A stretch of 64,000 nucleotides of DNA from Pseudobacter sp051955275 (GTDB taxonomy: Bacteria; Bacteroidota; Bacteroidia; Chitinophagales; Chitinophagaceae), in the NCBI RefSeq assembly GCF_051955275.1, contig NZ_JBQCGW010000294.1:8736-72735 (forward strand), read 5' to 3'. Positions 51,681-61,191 of the stretch are shown one piece after another. The notes under the pieces are model-generated. The model did not search any database, was not told the origin of the DNA, and saw only the letters and a program-made list of their open reading frames with translations. Every line of letters starts with the position of its first letter. Position 1 is the first letter of the stretch. The translations under genes were made by a program, and so were the position numbers.

Positions 51681-52922
51681 ATGAAAAAAACTCTGATCGC
51701 CTTGCTGCTCCTGGCGAATGGCAGCCTCTTTGCTCAAAAGAACCCTTATGGGGTAAGTGATGACCTGTTGAAAGATAAAGAAGAAACGCTGGCGAAATAC
51801 ATCCCAATGAGTGGTAAACAATACCTGTTTGCTGCTTACGTGATCGAGCCCGCTGAATTCCTCGGAAAACTGGATGCGTTTAAAAAGGAAGTACAACCTT
51901 CCATTGATGCGGAAACAGATCCTGCTATCAGGGAACTGAAAGCTAAAGACCTTGACTACTATTCCCGCAATGTGCTCAAGCACTATATCCTGTATTTTGG
52001 GCTGGACTCTTTGGGGTTGGTGAATCTTGATAAAGTGATGGTGGCTAAAAAGGGAGCCCCTGATTTCAATGCGGCCATTGACTCAGCTTTCAGGAAGATC
52101 TATCTTAAAAAACTGGACATAGGAGAAAAAGCGAAGCTGAACGGGAAAGTGATGCAGGGTGGTAGTCCGGCGGATGCTGCACTATTCAAACGTTCTGCTG
52201 CATACCGTCAGTGGATGGAGGAGTATGTGACTGATCTGCGTCAGACAAAATATAAGTCCGATACAACACTTGGTTATGAAGGGCAGAACCTGGTAAAGCT
52301 GCGCGTGGTTACAAAGGAAATAGAAGACCCCTTCATCAAAGAATATATGAGCTATAACCTGGCCGGCATTGTGCTGAAGATGGTGAATAATGAAGCAGGC
52401 CGGGAAGAAGGTTACCAGACCTTTATGAGCATTGCCAGCAATGATGCTGCCAAAAAAAGCCTGAAGGAAGTGTATGACAATAACAGGATGATGGAATCAA
52501 ATGCCATGTCGCCCGAGTTCAGTTATGTGAACATCAATAATAAAAAAGTTACATTGAAAGAACTGCGCGGAAAGTATGTGTACATCGATGTTTGGGCTAC
52601 CTGGTGCGGGCCCTGCAAGGCTGAAATTCCACATCTTCAAAAAGTGGAGAAGGACTATCACGGAAAGAATATCCATTTTGTGAGTCTTTCCGTGGATAAG
52701 CAGGCAGATAAACCCAAATGGGAGAAATATGTAAATGAGAATAAACTGGGCGGTATTCAGCTTATTGCCGACAAGGACTTTGAATCTGACTTCATCAAAA
52801 AATACAATATCGCTTCCATACCCCGCTTTATCCTTATCGATCCAAAAGGAAAGATTGTTTCAGGTAATGCATTGAGGCCATCTGATCCCGGCCTCAGGGA
52901 ATTGCTGGATAAATTATTGTAA
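51681..52922 (+). CDS. TlpA-like thioredoxin-domain protein, last gene of the SusCD locus
   Basis: Exported disulfide oxidoreductase. It has 413 residues: signal peptide (1 to about 19, ending SLFAQ), an alpha-helical N-terminal region of unknown fold (about 20-270), and a TlpA/AhpC-TSA thioredoxin domain (about 275-413) with active site WATWCGPCK (C309, C312) and the cis-proline segment IASIPRFILID. It starts 11 nt after susD, so it belongs to this operon. Thioredoxin-like genes beside SusC/D pairs are frequent in Chitinophaga-type genomes. The redox partner is unknown. Confidence 0.9.
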   Translation: MKKTLIALLLLANGSLFAQKNPYGVSDDLLKDKEETLAKYIPMSGKQYLFAAYVIEPAEFLGKLDAFKKEVQPSIDAETDPAIRELKAKDLDYYSRNVLKHYILYFGLDSLGLVNLDKVMVAKKGAPDFNAAIDSAFRKIYLKKLDIGEKAKLNGKVMQGGSPADAALFKRSAAYRQWMEEYVTDLRQTKYKSDTTLGYEGQNLVKLRVVTKEIEDPFIKEYMSYNLAGIVLKMVNNEAGREEGYQTFMSIASNDAAKKSLKEVYDNNRMMESNAMSPEFSYVNINNKKVTLKELRGKYVYIDVWATWCGPCKAEIPHLQKVEKDYHGKNIHFVSLSVDKQADKPKWEKYVNENKLGGIQLIADKDFESDFIKKYNIASIPRFILIDPKGKIVSGNALRPSDPGLRELLDKLL

Positions 52923-52941
52923 AAGAATAGTTGCTAATACG

Positions 52942-52976
52942 ATCCCTGCTCCGGACATCCGGGACAGGGATTTTTG
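52942..52976 (+). terminator. Rho-independent terminator of the sigma-FecR-SusCD locus
   Basis: A 7-bp ATCCCTG/CAGGGAT stem with a 16-nt loop that holds a further short CCGG stem, followed by T5, 19 nt after the stop. Confidence 0.7.
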
Positions 52977-53399
52977 TTGTAACTCTTTCCGATAATTATT
53001 GGATGTTTTTTAAAATATAGCTGGTGCTTCTGCCGCCCCCGGGTTCTTTACCCGATTCGGTTAAGAAACAGGAAATGCGGTGAAAAACTACTTTATTCTC
53101 CGCAAAAATGAGTAGAATAATGTATGCCGGTGGAACCCGGCCGGATTGACTTTATTCAATAAATCCATCGTTAACGCTTTTGAACTCTTAAATTTCCTAC
53201 CTTAAAATAAGCATTTGAGAATCCCTGCCCGGTGATTACTGCATATCCTCCCTTCTTTCTCCTGACGTCCTGCATTTGTTAGTTTCTACAGAACCTGCCC
53301 GGAAACTCCGAGTGATTGTTGCTTCTGCATCTTAACAACAGAAGCCTTATCCCCTCCGTCTCCTTACACATCCATTTCAAGAACTTAAAACATGTAAAC
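52977..53399. other. Intergenic stretch upstream of the 53400 gene
   Basis: 423 bp with no convincing gene. It holds small inverted repeats (GTTCTTTACC near 53043 with GGTTAAGAAAC near 53059; TTATTCT at 53093 with AGAATAA at 53114). A weak Crp/Fnr-like site, TTGACTTTATTCAA, lies at 53146-53159. No exact TAnnTTTG promoter was found. Confidence 0.5.
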
Positions 53400-54122
53400 A
53401 TGAGAAAGGTATTTCTTATCTGTCTGCTTATTCCTGTGATAGGAATGGGGCAGACGAAAAATGTCATTAATTTCTTCCGCATTTTCGCCAAACCTGAAAA
53501 GGGAACAGAGCTTGAAAAAAAGCTGACGGAACATGCATTGAAGTTTCATTCAGGAAACTGGAAGTGGCGGGTATTTGAGATCCAGACGGGACCTGATGCG
53601 GGAGGCTACCAGGTGATTGAGGGGCCTCTGAGCTGGGCTGAGTTTGATGCCCGTGGTGATCTGGGGGCGGAACATCTTGCACACTGGAACAATGTGGTTA
53701 TGCCATTGACCACAGGAGAGGGAACGCAGGCCTATGCAACATTCCTGGAAGATCTGAGTACTGTTCAGCTCACCGACTATGCTGATAAGATCGTGATCAA
53801 TCATATGTTCCCGAAACCAGGCATGGTGATCAGGATGAAGGACATGATCGCCAATCTGAAAAAAGCATGGCAGGCAGGTAACGAAAGTGTAGCGGTATAT
53901 GAAGCCAGTTATTCAGGAGCCCCGCAGATCTCCACGGTTACGAGGCTGAAGGCGGGATTGAAAGAACTGGATGAAGCATTCCGGAAACCGCTTTCTGAAA
54001 GATATGATGCTTCAAATGCGCCATCCACCTGGGATGATTTCCTCAAAGAATATGCGATCTGCGTGGAAAAACGATGGAGTGAAATGTTATTATACCGGCC
54101 GGAGCTCGGATCAAAAAACTAG
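53400..54122 (+). CDS. Secreted protein of unknown function
   Basis: A 240-residue protein with a signal peptide (1 to about 17, ending IGMGQ). The ATG at 53400 begins this signal peptide; the in-frame extension to 53316 does not look coding. The mature protein has two similar alternating helix/strand halves: VINFFRIFAKPEKGTELEKK near the start, and KIVINHMFPKPGMVIRMKDM in the middle. This suggests a ferredoxin-like or dimeric alpha/beta-barrel type fold, but I do not recognise the family. No cysteine pair or catalytic motif is evident. It stands alone with its own terminator. Confidence 0.75.
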   Translation: MRKVFLICLLIPVIGMGQTKNVINFFRIFAKPEKGTELEKKLTEHALKFHSGNWKWRVFEIQTGPDAGGYQVIEGPLSWAEFDARGDLGAEHLAHWNNVVMPLTTGEGTQAYATFLEDLSTVQLTDYADKIVINHMFPKPGMVIRMKDMIANLKKAWQAGNESVAVYEASYSGAPQISTVTRLKAGLKELDEAFRKPLSERYDASNAPSTWDDFLKEYAICVEKRWSEMLLYRPELGSKN

Positions 54123-54153
54123 TGGGTTTGTTTAGGAATCAGAGCCGTACCTC

Positions 54154-54182
54154 GAGCCCGCCCGATAGAGCGGGCTCTTTTA
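54154..54182. terminator. Terminator between the 53400 gene and the TPR gene
   Basis: An 8-bp stem GAGCCCGC/GCGGGCTC with an 8-nt loop and T4ATT, between convergent genes. Confidence 0.78.
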
Positions 54183-54195
54183 TTATGAAAACAGT

Positions 54196-55290
54196 TTAGT
54201 TCAGGCTCTTCTCCAGTTTGCTGATCTCTTTTTTATCCGCCTCCGACAACGGACAGATCTTACGCGCTTTATAATACAGGTTGAGCCTGGCTTGTTTGTC
54301 AGATTTCTCCTTACTGTCACTCAGTGCATAAATAGAACTGAAATATGTTTCGCAAAGTATCTTTTCCAGTTCCTGTTTTTCTATGCTGGATGGCCTGTAG
54401 CGTTGTACATATTTATTATAAGCGGCTTCTGCCTGATCCACTTCGTTTCTTTTGGCAAAGGTCTGGATCTGGTATTTGAGGTTGTCTATGATTTTTGCTT
54501 TTGCTTCTTTCTGGTATTTTCTGATTCCTGACCTGTTCAGGTATGTTTCGTATGCTTCCACTGTAGCCTTGCCTTGTGCACTCTTCCAGGCGATCTCATC
54601 TTCCGCAAATTCAATTTTATCAGGCAGTTGCCTGTTGTTGGGTTCCTGTTCCAACGCCTTTTTATAACTGGTGAGCGCAGCTTCAAAATCTTTTCGTTGA
54701 AACTGGGCATCACCGGTTTTTGTATAGCTTTCCAGTTTGTCGGCACCTGCTACCTCTTTATTGCTGCTGAGTTTTTTGCGCAGTTCTTTTGCACCGGTAA
54801 TTTTGGCAAGGGCAGGATCATCCAGCAGCTCTGCTGCCTGCACAAGGTGATTCTTTCTTATCAGCAGTTCCACTGCATTAACGCCCGCATTGATATTACT
54901 TTTATCGAATTGCCAAAGCTTGCTCCATTGGTATGCTTCAAGGCTGTTGATATCATCCAGGTTTACAGGCTGAGGGATCAGTTGTTTTAATTCCTGTATC
55001 TGCTTCCCTAATTCTCTCGATTTACTTTTCCATTTTTCATCCCCGAACAGGAAGGCTTTTGCATTATAGCCTTCTGCCTTTGCAAATTCGGTTTGCCTGC
55101 AAAGGGCAAGCGCCGTGTAATAGTAGCCCAGAGGTTGGAGAGGCTCCTCTGCCATGATATTGAGCGATCTCATCATCACCTGGTCCCAGTTCCGGGCCAG
55201 GATGAACTGGTTGATCTCTTTTTCTGTATTCTGCTGTGCGTTCACCTGCCATGCAGTGAGGCAAAGCAATACAAATAATATTCTGCGCAT
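54196..55290 (-). CDS. Secreted TPR-repeat protein, third gene of a secreted-protein operon
   Basis: A 364-residue exported protein; signal peptide about 1-18 (RRILFVLLCLTAWQVNAQ) from the ATG at 55290. Tetratricopeptide-like helices fill the rest, for example YTKTGDAQFQRKDFEAALTS followed by YKKALEQEPNN. It probably serves as a periplasmic scaffold. It begins 10 nt after the stop of the coiled-coil protein gene and is surely cotranscribed with it and with the pseudo-protease gene. No specific partner is known. Confidence 0.8.
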   Translation of the reverse strand: MRRILFVLLCLTAWQVNAQQNTEKEINQFILARNWDQVMMRSLNIMAEEPLQPLGYYYTALALCRQTEFAKAEGYNAKAFLFGDEKWKSKSRELGKQIQELKQLIPQPVNLDDINSLEAYQWSKLWQFDKSNINAGVNAVELLIRKNHLVQAAELLDDPALAKITGAKELRKKLSSNKEVAGADKLESYTKTGDAQFQRKDFEAALTSYKKALEQEPNNRQLPDKIEFAEDEIAWKSAQGKATVEAYETYLNRSGIRKYQKEAKAKIIDNLKYQIQTFAKRNEVDQAEAAYNKYVQRYRPSSIEKQELEKILCETYFSSIYALSDSKEKSDKQARLNLYYKARKICPLSEADKKEISKLEKSLN

Positions 55291-55300
55291 ATCAAATTCT

Positions 55301-56863
55301 TTAATTGTCAATTAAATTCTCAAAGCGGTTCCTGGCTTTCTGCTGCTCTATTGCCTCTTGCTCAGAGACACTGTTTCCGCCTTCATAACCTTTGTACAGG
55401 CTATCATAGTAAGCCCTTAATTCAGTGCAGTTGGTGTAAACAACAGAACCATTGGTTCTTCTGATCCTGTCGATGCTGTTGAGGCAGTCTTTGGTCCTGT
55501 TCCAGGTCATATTGGCTTCGTTGACTACATAGGTGCCATAACAGGCGCAGCTTACAGACTGGCATGCACGAAGAACACGCACGCGTTCACCATCAGCTAC
55601 ATTCACCCATTTGTTGTATTCTCTGTTTTTTTCATCGGTCTTCAGTTTGTAGAGTTTGCTCATGCCGGATAAGCGTATCTCCGCATTGTTTTTGGCTTTC
55701 TGCAGGATCTCTCTCTGAGCAGTGAAGGCATCTTCCACCAGCTTTACGGCTTCAGCGATCTTACTGCTTTCGTTGCTGCTCAGCTTGAAACTTTCGTTAC
55801 GGATCATGGTGGTTTCCTGGTAAAGCTGGTCTTTCAGTTGTTTGATGGCAGTGGTCAGTTCGCGCACTTTTGTTTCTTCCGCCCATTGGGATTTAAGCAG
55901 GTTGTTTTTCTGTTCTTCGTAGGCCAGCTTCTGTGTTTCCGGACCTTTGTGATCCTGTATTTTCTTTTCTACATCAAGTACCCTGTTCTTAAGATCGGCA
56001 ATCACTGTATTGTGTTGCTGGATAGCAGCTTCACGGGAAGCGATATCCTGTTTGCATTTGCTTTCCAGTAATACAATATCCTGCTCCAGCTTTTTTTTCA
56101 GGGATTCGATCTGGGCTTTTACTTTATCAGTGACTTCCTTCTTTTTTGCTGCTTCTTTTGCATTGTTCTCTTCAATCAGTTTACCATACTGCGCCACCAG
56201 GTCTTCCTGGTAATGAACCTCACTGAGCAGTCTTACCAATTCCATTCCGTAGGTTTTGGCTTTCTTTTCTGCAGTTTCTTTCATATGGTCTTCATACTGC
56301 CTGCTAAGAGCTACCAGTTGTTTTCTAAGATCAGGTAACTGAAGCGTTTTCTGGTCAATATCCTTACCAGCCTTTTCAATTTCTCTCTGCTCATCGTATC
56401 CGGCATCATCTACTGCATCCTTGAATGGTTTCAGGTAATCGTTGAGGTATTTATTGTATTTGGCCATGGAGGCGGCAGTGGTAGTTTTGAACCAGTGATT
56501 GGCCGGGCAGATAGGAGGTGGGCCGCCTGCACTGCAGGTGCCCGGTGATTTTTCTTCCCAACCATCCTGGGCCGTTTGCAGCCTGTTCTTCCATGAAGCT
56601 TCATTTTTGGTACGCTCAATGGCTTCTGCCAATCTTCTTTTGGCATTGTTGATGCTCTCCTGCTTTTGAACACCCAGCCTGCTGATCTTCTGTTTCAGCG
56701 CTTCAATCTCCGCTTCCAGTGCGAGTATCTGTTTGGCTTTTGCTTCAATGGAGGAAACATATCCGGCACCAGAAGTCTGTGCCAGTACCGGTGCCTTGAA
56801 GAAAAATAAACTGATGCCACATAAGAAAGCAAACAGTTTGTATGTACGGATCATTAGTATCAA
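55301..56863 (-). CDS. Secreted long coiled-coil protein, second gene of the operon
   Basis: A 520-residue exported protein with a signal peptide (to about residue 29, ending APVLAQ). Nearly the whole mature chain is helical with long heptad runs (about 35-85 and 170-390), so it should form an extended rod. Two cysteine-bearing patches interrupt this: CSAGGPPPICPANHWF near residue 113, and a CQSVSCACYGTY segment near 434 followed by another cysteine in TKDCLNSIDR. These are likely disulfide-bonded in the periplasm. I recognise no family. It starts 4 nt after the upstream pseudo-protease gene. Confidence 0.78.
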   Translation of the reverse strand: MILMIRTYKLFAFLCGISLFFFKAPVLAQTSGAGYVSSIEAKAKQILALEAEIEALKQKISRLGVQKQESINNAKRRLAEAIERTKNEASWKNRLQTAQDGWEEKSPGTCSAGGPPPICPANHWFKTTTAASMAKYNKYLNDYLKPFKDAVDDAGYDEQREIEKAGKDIDQKTLQLPDLRKQLVALSRQYEDHMKETAEKKAKTYGMELVRLLSEVHYQEDLVAQYGKLIEENNAKEAAKKKEVTDKVKAQIESLKKKLEQDIVLLESKCKQDIASREAAIQQHNTVIADLKNRVLDVEKKIQDHKGPETQKLAYEEQKNNLLKSQWAEETKVRELTTAIKQLKDQLYQETTMIRNESFKLSSNESSKIAEAVKLVEDAFTAQREILQKAKNNAEIRLSGMSKLYKLKTDEKNREYNKWVNVADGERVRVLRACQSVSCACYGTYVVNEANMTWNRTKDCLNSIDRIRRTNGSVVYTNCTELRAYYDSLYKGYEGGNSVSEQEAIEQQKARNRFENLIDN

Positions 56864-56867
56864 GGGG

Positions 56868-58322
56868 TTAGAATTTTATCAGTTGACCTAAGCATTTTCC
56901 TTTTGTGATCATGAATTTCCGCTCGATGCTTTTGCCTCCCATGACCGCTTTGTATTTGTATTCACCGGGTTTCAGTTTCACCGTAACGGAAGATGACCGT
57001 CCGCAGAAATCCGTAATGGACTTATCTGTATAGTACTTGGATAAAGTGCCTGCAACATCGCCATTTATCGATATTCTTACATTGTCAGTCAGATTGCTGC
57101 TTTCGAGGCAATAGAAAGACACGCTTCCCTCATTGGTGAAGTCTTCGTTGAGGTCATAGTGTGGTTTTTTAGTGACCGGGAAATTGCTGATGATCACATT
57201 GTCGAAGAATTTTCTGGCTGTGAAGGAGTACCTTGATTGAAGCTCTTTGTAATAATCGTAAACATCAACAGGCAGGTTGAACAGTTTCACATGATTGACG
57301 GAGACAGGTATGTTCTCAAAGTGGATGGCTACTTTGTTGGAAGTGTTATTATACACATAGCTGGGCGCATTATCACTTGAAGAGGGAGTATAAACGATAC
57401 CGGTCTTCAGATCAACCATTCTGAGGTTGGGTGTAAAATCGAAGCCAGTGGTGTATGCAAAGGACCGGACGGTAAAATAGAAACTCAGTTTATATTGGTC
57501 CCTTTTTGCATAATCGAGTGTGATTCTGTCGTAGACCGTTTTTGAGTTGTTGAAACCCTTTGTTTCGCTGAACAGATCGATTTTGTAGATCGATGGTTTG
57601 GATTTCGGGTTGCCGTTAAAGGTGAAATCGGTTGGCAGATCCGCTAGGTTCAAAGGTGCGAGATCACTGAAGAGCGACAGTTCAAACATCGGCCTGTTAT
57701 TGATATGGAATGGTTGCCCGTCTTTATAAACGATCATGCCAACGAAAAGCTGCGATTCATCAAAGTCAATATAACCCTGAACAGGCCTGGGGCCTGCGTA
57801 ATCTATTTTTCTGGGAAGATATCCATATACTTTATAGTTGCCTTTCACTTCTTCATTTCTTGGAAGAATGGCTGTGTCTACTATGAACCGGTTGCCGTCT
57901 TTATGCCAGATGAAGACCTTCTGCTTATAAAGAGATAAGGCGGTGTTGAAGGATGTGGTAGACATCTGGATGAGCTGCGTATACACATCCTCCGTTTTAA
58001 GAATGATGATACCTCTTACAGGATCAGCAGCAATGTACCCGTCGAAATATTTGGTTTTGCCTGAAGCATCTTTATAACTCAGGTCTGATTTGCCTGCAAC
58101 CAGGCTATAGCTTGTAAGCACGAGATTGCTGCCGATCACCAACCCCTGTCCGGATTCACTTCCTGCCTGAATGCTCACGGTGGCCTGTGCATAGGGATCC
58201 TTATAATCAGGTCTGAATCTTTTGATATTGTTGGTTATAGTATCGTATTCAGGCTTTCGCTCCTGGCAAACTGCAACAATGGAAGATATGAGCAAACATA
58301 TGCCCAGTACATATTTTTTCAT
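56868..58322 (-). CDS. Secreted trypsin/HtrA-fold protein lacking the catalytic triad (apparent pseudo-protease)
   Basis: A 484-residue exported protein with a signal peptide (to about residue 20). Residues about 45-215 follow the pattern of HtrA-type S1 proteases: SGQGLVIGSNLVLTSYSLVA, then a hydrophobic strand after AADPVRG. The catalytic histidine position is Ser73 (LTSYSLV instead of LTNxHVV), the aspartate position is Gly104 (DPVRGIIIL instead of DPxxDLAVL) and no GNSGG serine motif is present. The remaining 270 residues are beta-rich, ending in a segment with VKLKPGEYKYKAVMGGKSIE. It is first of a tight three-gene operon with coiled-coil and TPR proteins. A binding or scaffolding role is likely; the fold assignment is by eye. 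Confidence 0.7.
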   Translation of the reverse strand: MKKYVLGICLLISSIVAVCQERKPEYDTITNNIKRFRPDYKDPYAQATVSIQAGSESGQGLVIGSNLVLTSYSLVAGKSDLSYKDASGKTKYFDGYIAADPVRGIIILKTEDVYTQLIQMSTTSFNTALSLYKQKVFIWHKDGNRFIVDTAILPRNEEVKGNYKVYGYLPRKIDYAGPRPVQGYIDFDESQLFVGMIVYKDGQPFHINNRPMFELSLFSDLAPLNLADLPTDFTFNGNPKSKPSIYKIDLFSETKGFNNSKTVYDRITLDYAKRDQYKLSFYFTVRSFAYTTGFDFTPNLRMVDLKTGIVYTPSSSDNAPSYVYNNTSNKVAIHFENIPVSVNHVKLFNLPVDVYDYYKELQSRYSFTARKFFDNVIISNFPVTKKPHYDLNEDFTNEGSVSFYCLESSNLTDNVRISINGDVAGTLSKYYTDKSITDFCGRSSSVTVKLKPGEYKYKAVMGGKSIERKFMITKGKCLGQLIKF

Positions 58323-58438
58323 AGAGGGTATTTCTTAAAACTTAGGGTGGATAAGGCTAAGGTTGTTGTAAACAAGATAATTAGAAAATTTTATTCCGCA
58401 TAAACCCTGCATATTTTGGCTGTAAATGGGTATTCTGA

Positions 58439-59071
58439 CTATTCGTAGATCTGCATGAGGATGGGCTTTCCTGACTTGTCAATTATTCCGGCCAGCTTTT
58501 TCAGGAAAGCAGCCGACACGGTGGGGCAGCCATCGCTCTGGCAGATGGGATAGGGGTCCACTTCTGAATTGGGGACGCATTCGTGAGAGTGCAGCACCAC
58601 GAAGCGCTTGAATGCATTGTTATTGGTGGCGTCCAGGCCATGTAATTTATAGGCAAGCCCGAACCTGCCCTGGTATGGAGTACCCACTTTGTATTTTCCA
58701 AGAGAGGTGCAGCCGCAGCCAACCTCATTCCCGTATCTTCTGCCGGTCAGCCAGTTTTCATTGCAACGGCCATGTGTAACCAGGCTGGAAGCCAGCACCG
58801 AATCTTTCTTCATATCATAAATGAAGAACCGGTTCTTTCCTGAGCTGATCTTCATATCAATCAGAAAGCAGATCTCTGTATTGCAATTGTTTTCCCGGGC
58901 GTACTTCTCCAGGGTACTTCCTCTGGAATGGATTTTTTTCAGCAGGGTGTTGCCGAGGCTGGTGGCCGTTTTTACTCCAGGCGCTGCTTTCATTTTGTAA
59001 ACATACCAGGCAGCACTGGCGATAAGGAAGAGCAGCAATACAGCTATTGTAGTAAGAATGACTTTTTTCAT
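58439..59071 (-). CDS. YkuD_2-type L,D-transpeptidase catalytic-domain protein
   Basis: Probably acts on peptidoglycan cross-links. It has 210 residues with an N-terminal membrane anchor or signal (about 4-24). The YkuD_2 hallmarks are the histidine region VVLHSHECVP (H161, H163) and the catalytic-cysteine motif SDGCPTVS (C182). Extra cysteines (NNCNTEICF, EVGCGC) may form disulfides. It lies 84 bp after dxs and 116 bp before the three-gene secreted operon, all on the minus strand. Confidence 0.88.
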   Translation of the reverse strand: MKKVILTTIAVLLLFLIASAAWYVYKMKAAPGVKTATSLGNTLLKKIHSRGSTLEKYARENNCNTEICFLIDMKISSGKNRFFIYDMKKDSVLASSLVTHGRCNENWLTGRRYGNEVGCGCTSLGKYKVGTPYQGRFGLAYKLHGLDATNNNAFKRFVVLHSHECVPNSEVDPYPICQSDGCPTVSAAFLKKLAGIIDKSGKPILMQIYE

Positions 59072-59155
59072 GAAGATGGTTTGTCAGGGCAAAAACATGC
59101 CTTATCGGGCAGATGCCGAAACTATGATTACTCCATAAACTTTGAACGTAGGATC

Positions 59156-61090
59156 TTACAATTTAACGTTTACCTGCACTTTCTCGCCCACCATTTCACG
59201 CACTGCTGCAACGATGCCTGCTGTGTCGTAGCCGCATTCGCGGTGCAGTTCTTTGGGGGTACCGTGCTCCACGATCCTGTCTGGGATACCGAGGATCTTC
59301 ACGTCTGCCTTATAATTATGGGCAGCCATGAATTCCAGGATAGCGCTACCGAATCCGCCTACCACAGTTCCGTCTTCTACCGTAACGATCTTGCTGTATT
59401 TGCTGAATACTTCGTGCAGCAGGTCTTCATCGATAGGTTTTACAAAACGGAGGTCATAGTGGGCAGGATCGATACCATCAGCCCTGAGCTCGCGGATAGC
59501 GGAAGTGGCAAAGTTGCCGGGATGCCCAAACGAAAGGATAGCGATTTCCTTACCGTCTTTGATCTTGCGGCCCTTGCCGATAGTGATCTCTTCGAATGGT
59601 GTTTTCCATTCAGGCATCACTCCTTCTCCGCGTGGGTAGCGGATGGAGAAAGGAACTTCGTTCTTTTCCAGTTGAGCGGTATACATGAGATTGCGGAGTT
59701 CTTTCTCATTCATGGGTGCGCTCACCACCAGGTTGGGAATGCAACGGAAGAAGGCGATATCATAGGCGCCATGGTGCGTGGCTCCGTCTTCCCCTACCAG
59801 TCCGCCTCTGTCGAGACAGAACACTACAGGCAGGTTCTGGATGGCCACATCATGGATCACCTGGTCATATGCACGTTGCATGAAGGAAGAGTAGATATTA
59901 CAGAACACGCGCATACCCTGCGTGGCCATACCGGCGCTGAGGGTAACGGCATGTTGTTCGCAGATGCCCACATCGAATGCGCGGTCCGGCATTTTCTCCA
60001 TCATGAATTTGAGGGAGGAGCCGGAAGGCATGGCGGGCGTGATACCGATGATCTTGTTGTTCTTTTCAGCCAGTTCAATAATGGAATGACCGAAAACATC
60101 CTGGTATTTGGGAGGCTGCGGCACCTCGTATGCTTTCTTGTAGATCTCGCCGGTGATCTTGTCGAACAGACCGGGCGCATGCCAGCGGGTCTGATCTTTC
60201 TCGGCGAGTGAATAACCCTTTCCTTTAACTGTTACGATGTGCAGCAGTTTGGGGCCGGGGATATTCCTGAGATCGTGGAGGGTATCCACGAGTTTGGAAA
60301 TATTATGTCCGTCGATAGGTCCGAAATAGCGGAGCTTGAGGGCTTCAAAGAGATTGCTGTTCTTGTTGATGAAGCCTTTGATGCTGTGCTCGATCTTGCT
60401 GGCCATTTCGCGGGTGAAGTTCTTACCCACAGGCAGTTTGCCGAGTGCTTTCCAGATATCGTCCTTGAATTTATTGTAGGTCTGTGAAGTGGAGATATCG
60501 GTAAGATATTCCTTGAGCGCTCCCACATTGGGGTCGATGCTCATGCAGTTATCGTTCAGAATGATGAGCATGTCGGAATCCGCAACACCAGCATGGTTCA
60601 TGCCTTCGAAGGCCAGGCCGGCAGTGAGGGCGCCATCGCCGATAACGGCTACTGCTTTGCGGTCTTCCCCTTTGATCTTGGCAGCCATGGCCATGCCGAG
60701 GGCAGCAGAGATAGAGGTGGAAGAGTGACCTACACCGAAAGTGTCGTATTCGCTTTCTTTCCTGTTGGGGAACCCGGCAAGGCCATGGTATTTCCTGTTG
60801 GTGGGAAACTGATCACGGCGGCCGGTAAGGATCTTATGGCCATAAGCCTGGTGACCTACATCCCATACCAGCTGGTCGTACGGCGTATTATAAATATAAT
60901 GAAGCGCCACAGACAGCTCCACTACCCCGAGGCTGGCGGCAAAATGGCCCCCATGCACGCTGACTACATCAATGATGTACTGTCGCAACTCATCGCAAAC
61001 CTGGTGTAACTGTTCCCGGCTCAATTGTTTAAGATCGGCCGGAGAATTGATCATGCTGAGTAGCGGGCCTGGGGCAATGTTCATTTCCAA
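59156..61090 (-). CDS. dxs: 1-Deoxy-D-xylulose-5-phosphate synthase
   Basis: Condenses pyruvate and glyceraldehyde 3-phosphate in the first step of the MEP isoprenoid pathway, using thiamine diphosphate. It has 644 residues, typical length. Motifs: SLGVVELSVALHYIYNTPYD, the TPP-binding segment GDGALTAGLAFEGMN with LNDN, the catalytic-glutamate segment DVGICEQHAVTLSAGMA and GGLVGEDGATHHGAYD. Start may be 61090 or the second methionine at 61084. A -7 promoter element lies 15 bp upstream. Confidence 0.96.
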   Translation of the reverse strand: MEMNIAPGPLLSMINSPADLKQLSREQLHQVCDELRQYIIDVVSVHGGHFAASLGVVELSVALHYIYNTPYDQLVWDVGHQAYGHKILTGRRDQFPTNRKYHGLAGFPNRKESEYDTFGVGHSSTSISAALGMAMAAKIKGEDRKAVAVIGDGALTAGLAFEGMNHAGVADSDMLIILNDNCMSIDPNVGALKEYLTDISTSQTYNKFKDDIWKALGKLPVGKNFTREMASKIEHSIKGFINKNSNLFEALKLRYFGPIDGHNISKLVDTLHDLRNIPGPKLLHIVTVKGKGYSLAEKDQTRWHAPGLFDKITGEIYKKAYEVPQPPKYQDVFGHSIIELAEKNNKIIGITPAMPSGSSLKFMMEKMPDRAFDVGICEQHAVTLSAGMATQGMRVFCNIYSSFMQRAYDQVIHDVAIQNLPVVFCLDRGGLVGEDGATHHGAYDIAFFRCIPNLVVSAPMNEKELRNLMYTAQLEKNEVPFSIRYPRGEGVMPEWKTPFEEITIGKGRKIKDGKEIAILSFGHPGNFATSAIRELRADGIDPAHYDLRFVKPIDEDLLHEVFSKYSKIVTVEDGTVVGGFGSAILEFMAAHNYKADVKILGIPDRIVEHGTPKELHRECGYDTAGIVAAVREMVGEKVQVNVKL

Positions 61091-61104
61091 ATTGGTTTAA
61101 TAGT

Positions 61105-61112
61105 CAAAAATA
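61105..61112 (-). promoter_or_regulatory. -7 promoter element for dxs
   Basis: On the minus strand TATTTTTG, an exact TAnnTTTG match. With a transcription start near 61098, the 61084 or 61090 ATG would have a very short leader. Confidence 0.5.
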
Positions 61113-61191
61113 CGGCTAAATTTTAAAGTTTTGGGCATTCTGCGTCAGCGGATTTCAGGTGGCAGGGATAGCTGGGAAACTTTAACAAATG

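Noticed and set aside
58928..60211. 427-residue open frame on the plus strand across the YkuD_2 and dxs genes
   Set aside because: It spans the junction of two confident minus-strand genes, is rich in His and Phe, and matches no family; it is an antisense shadow.
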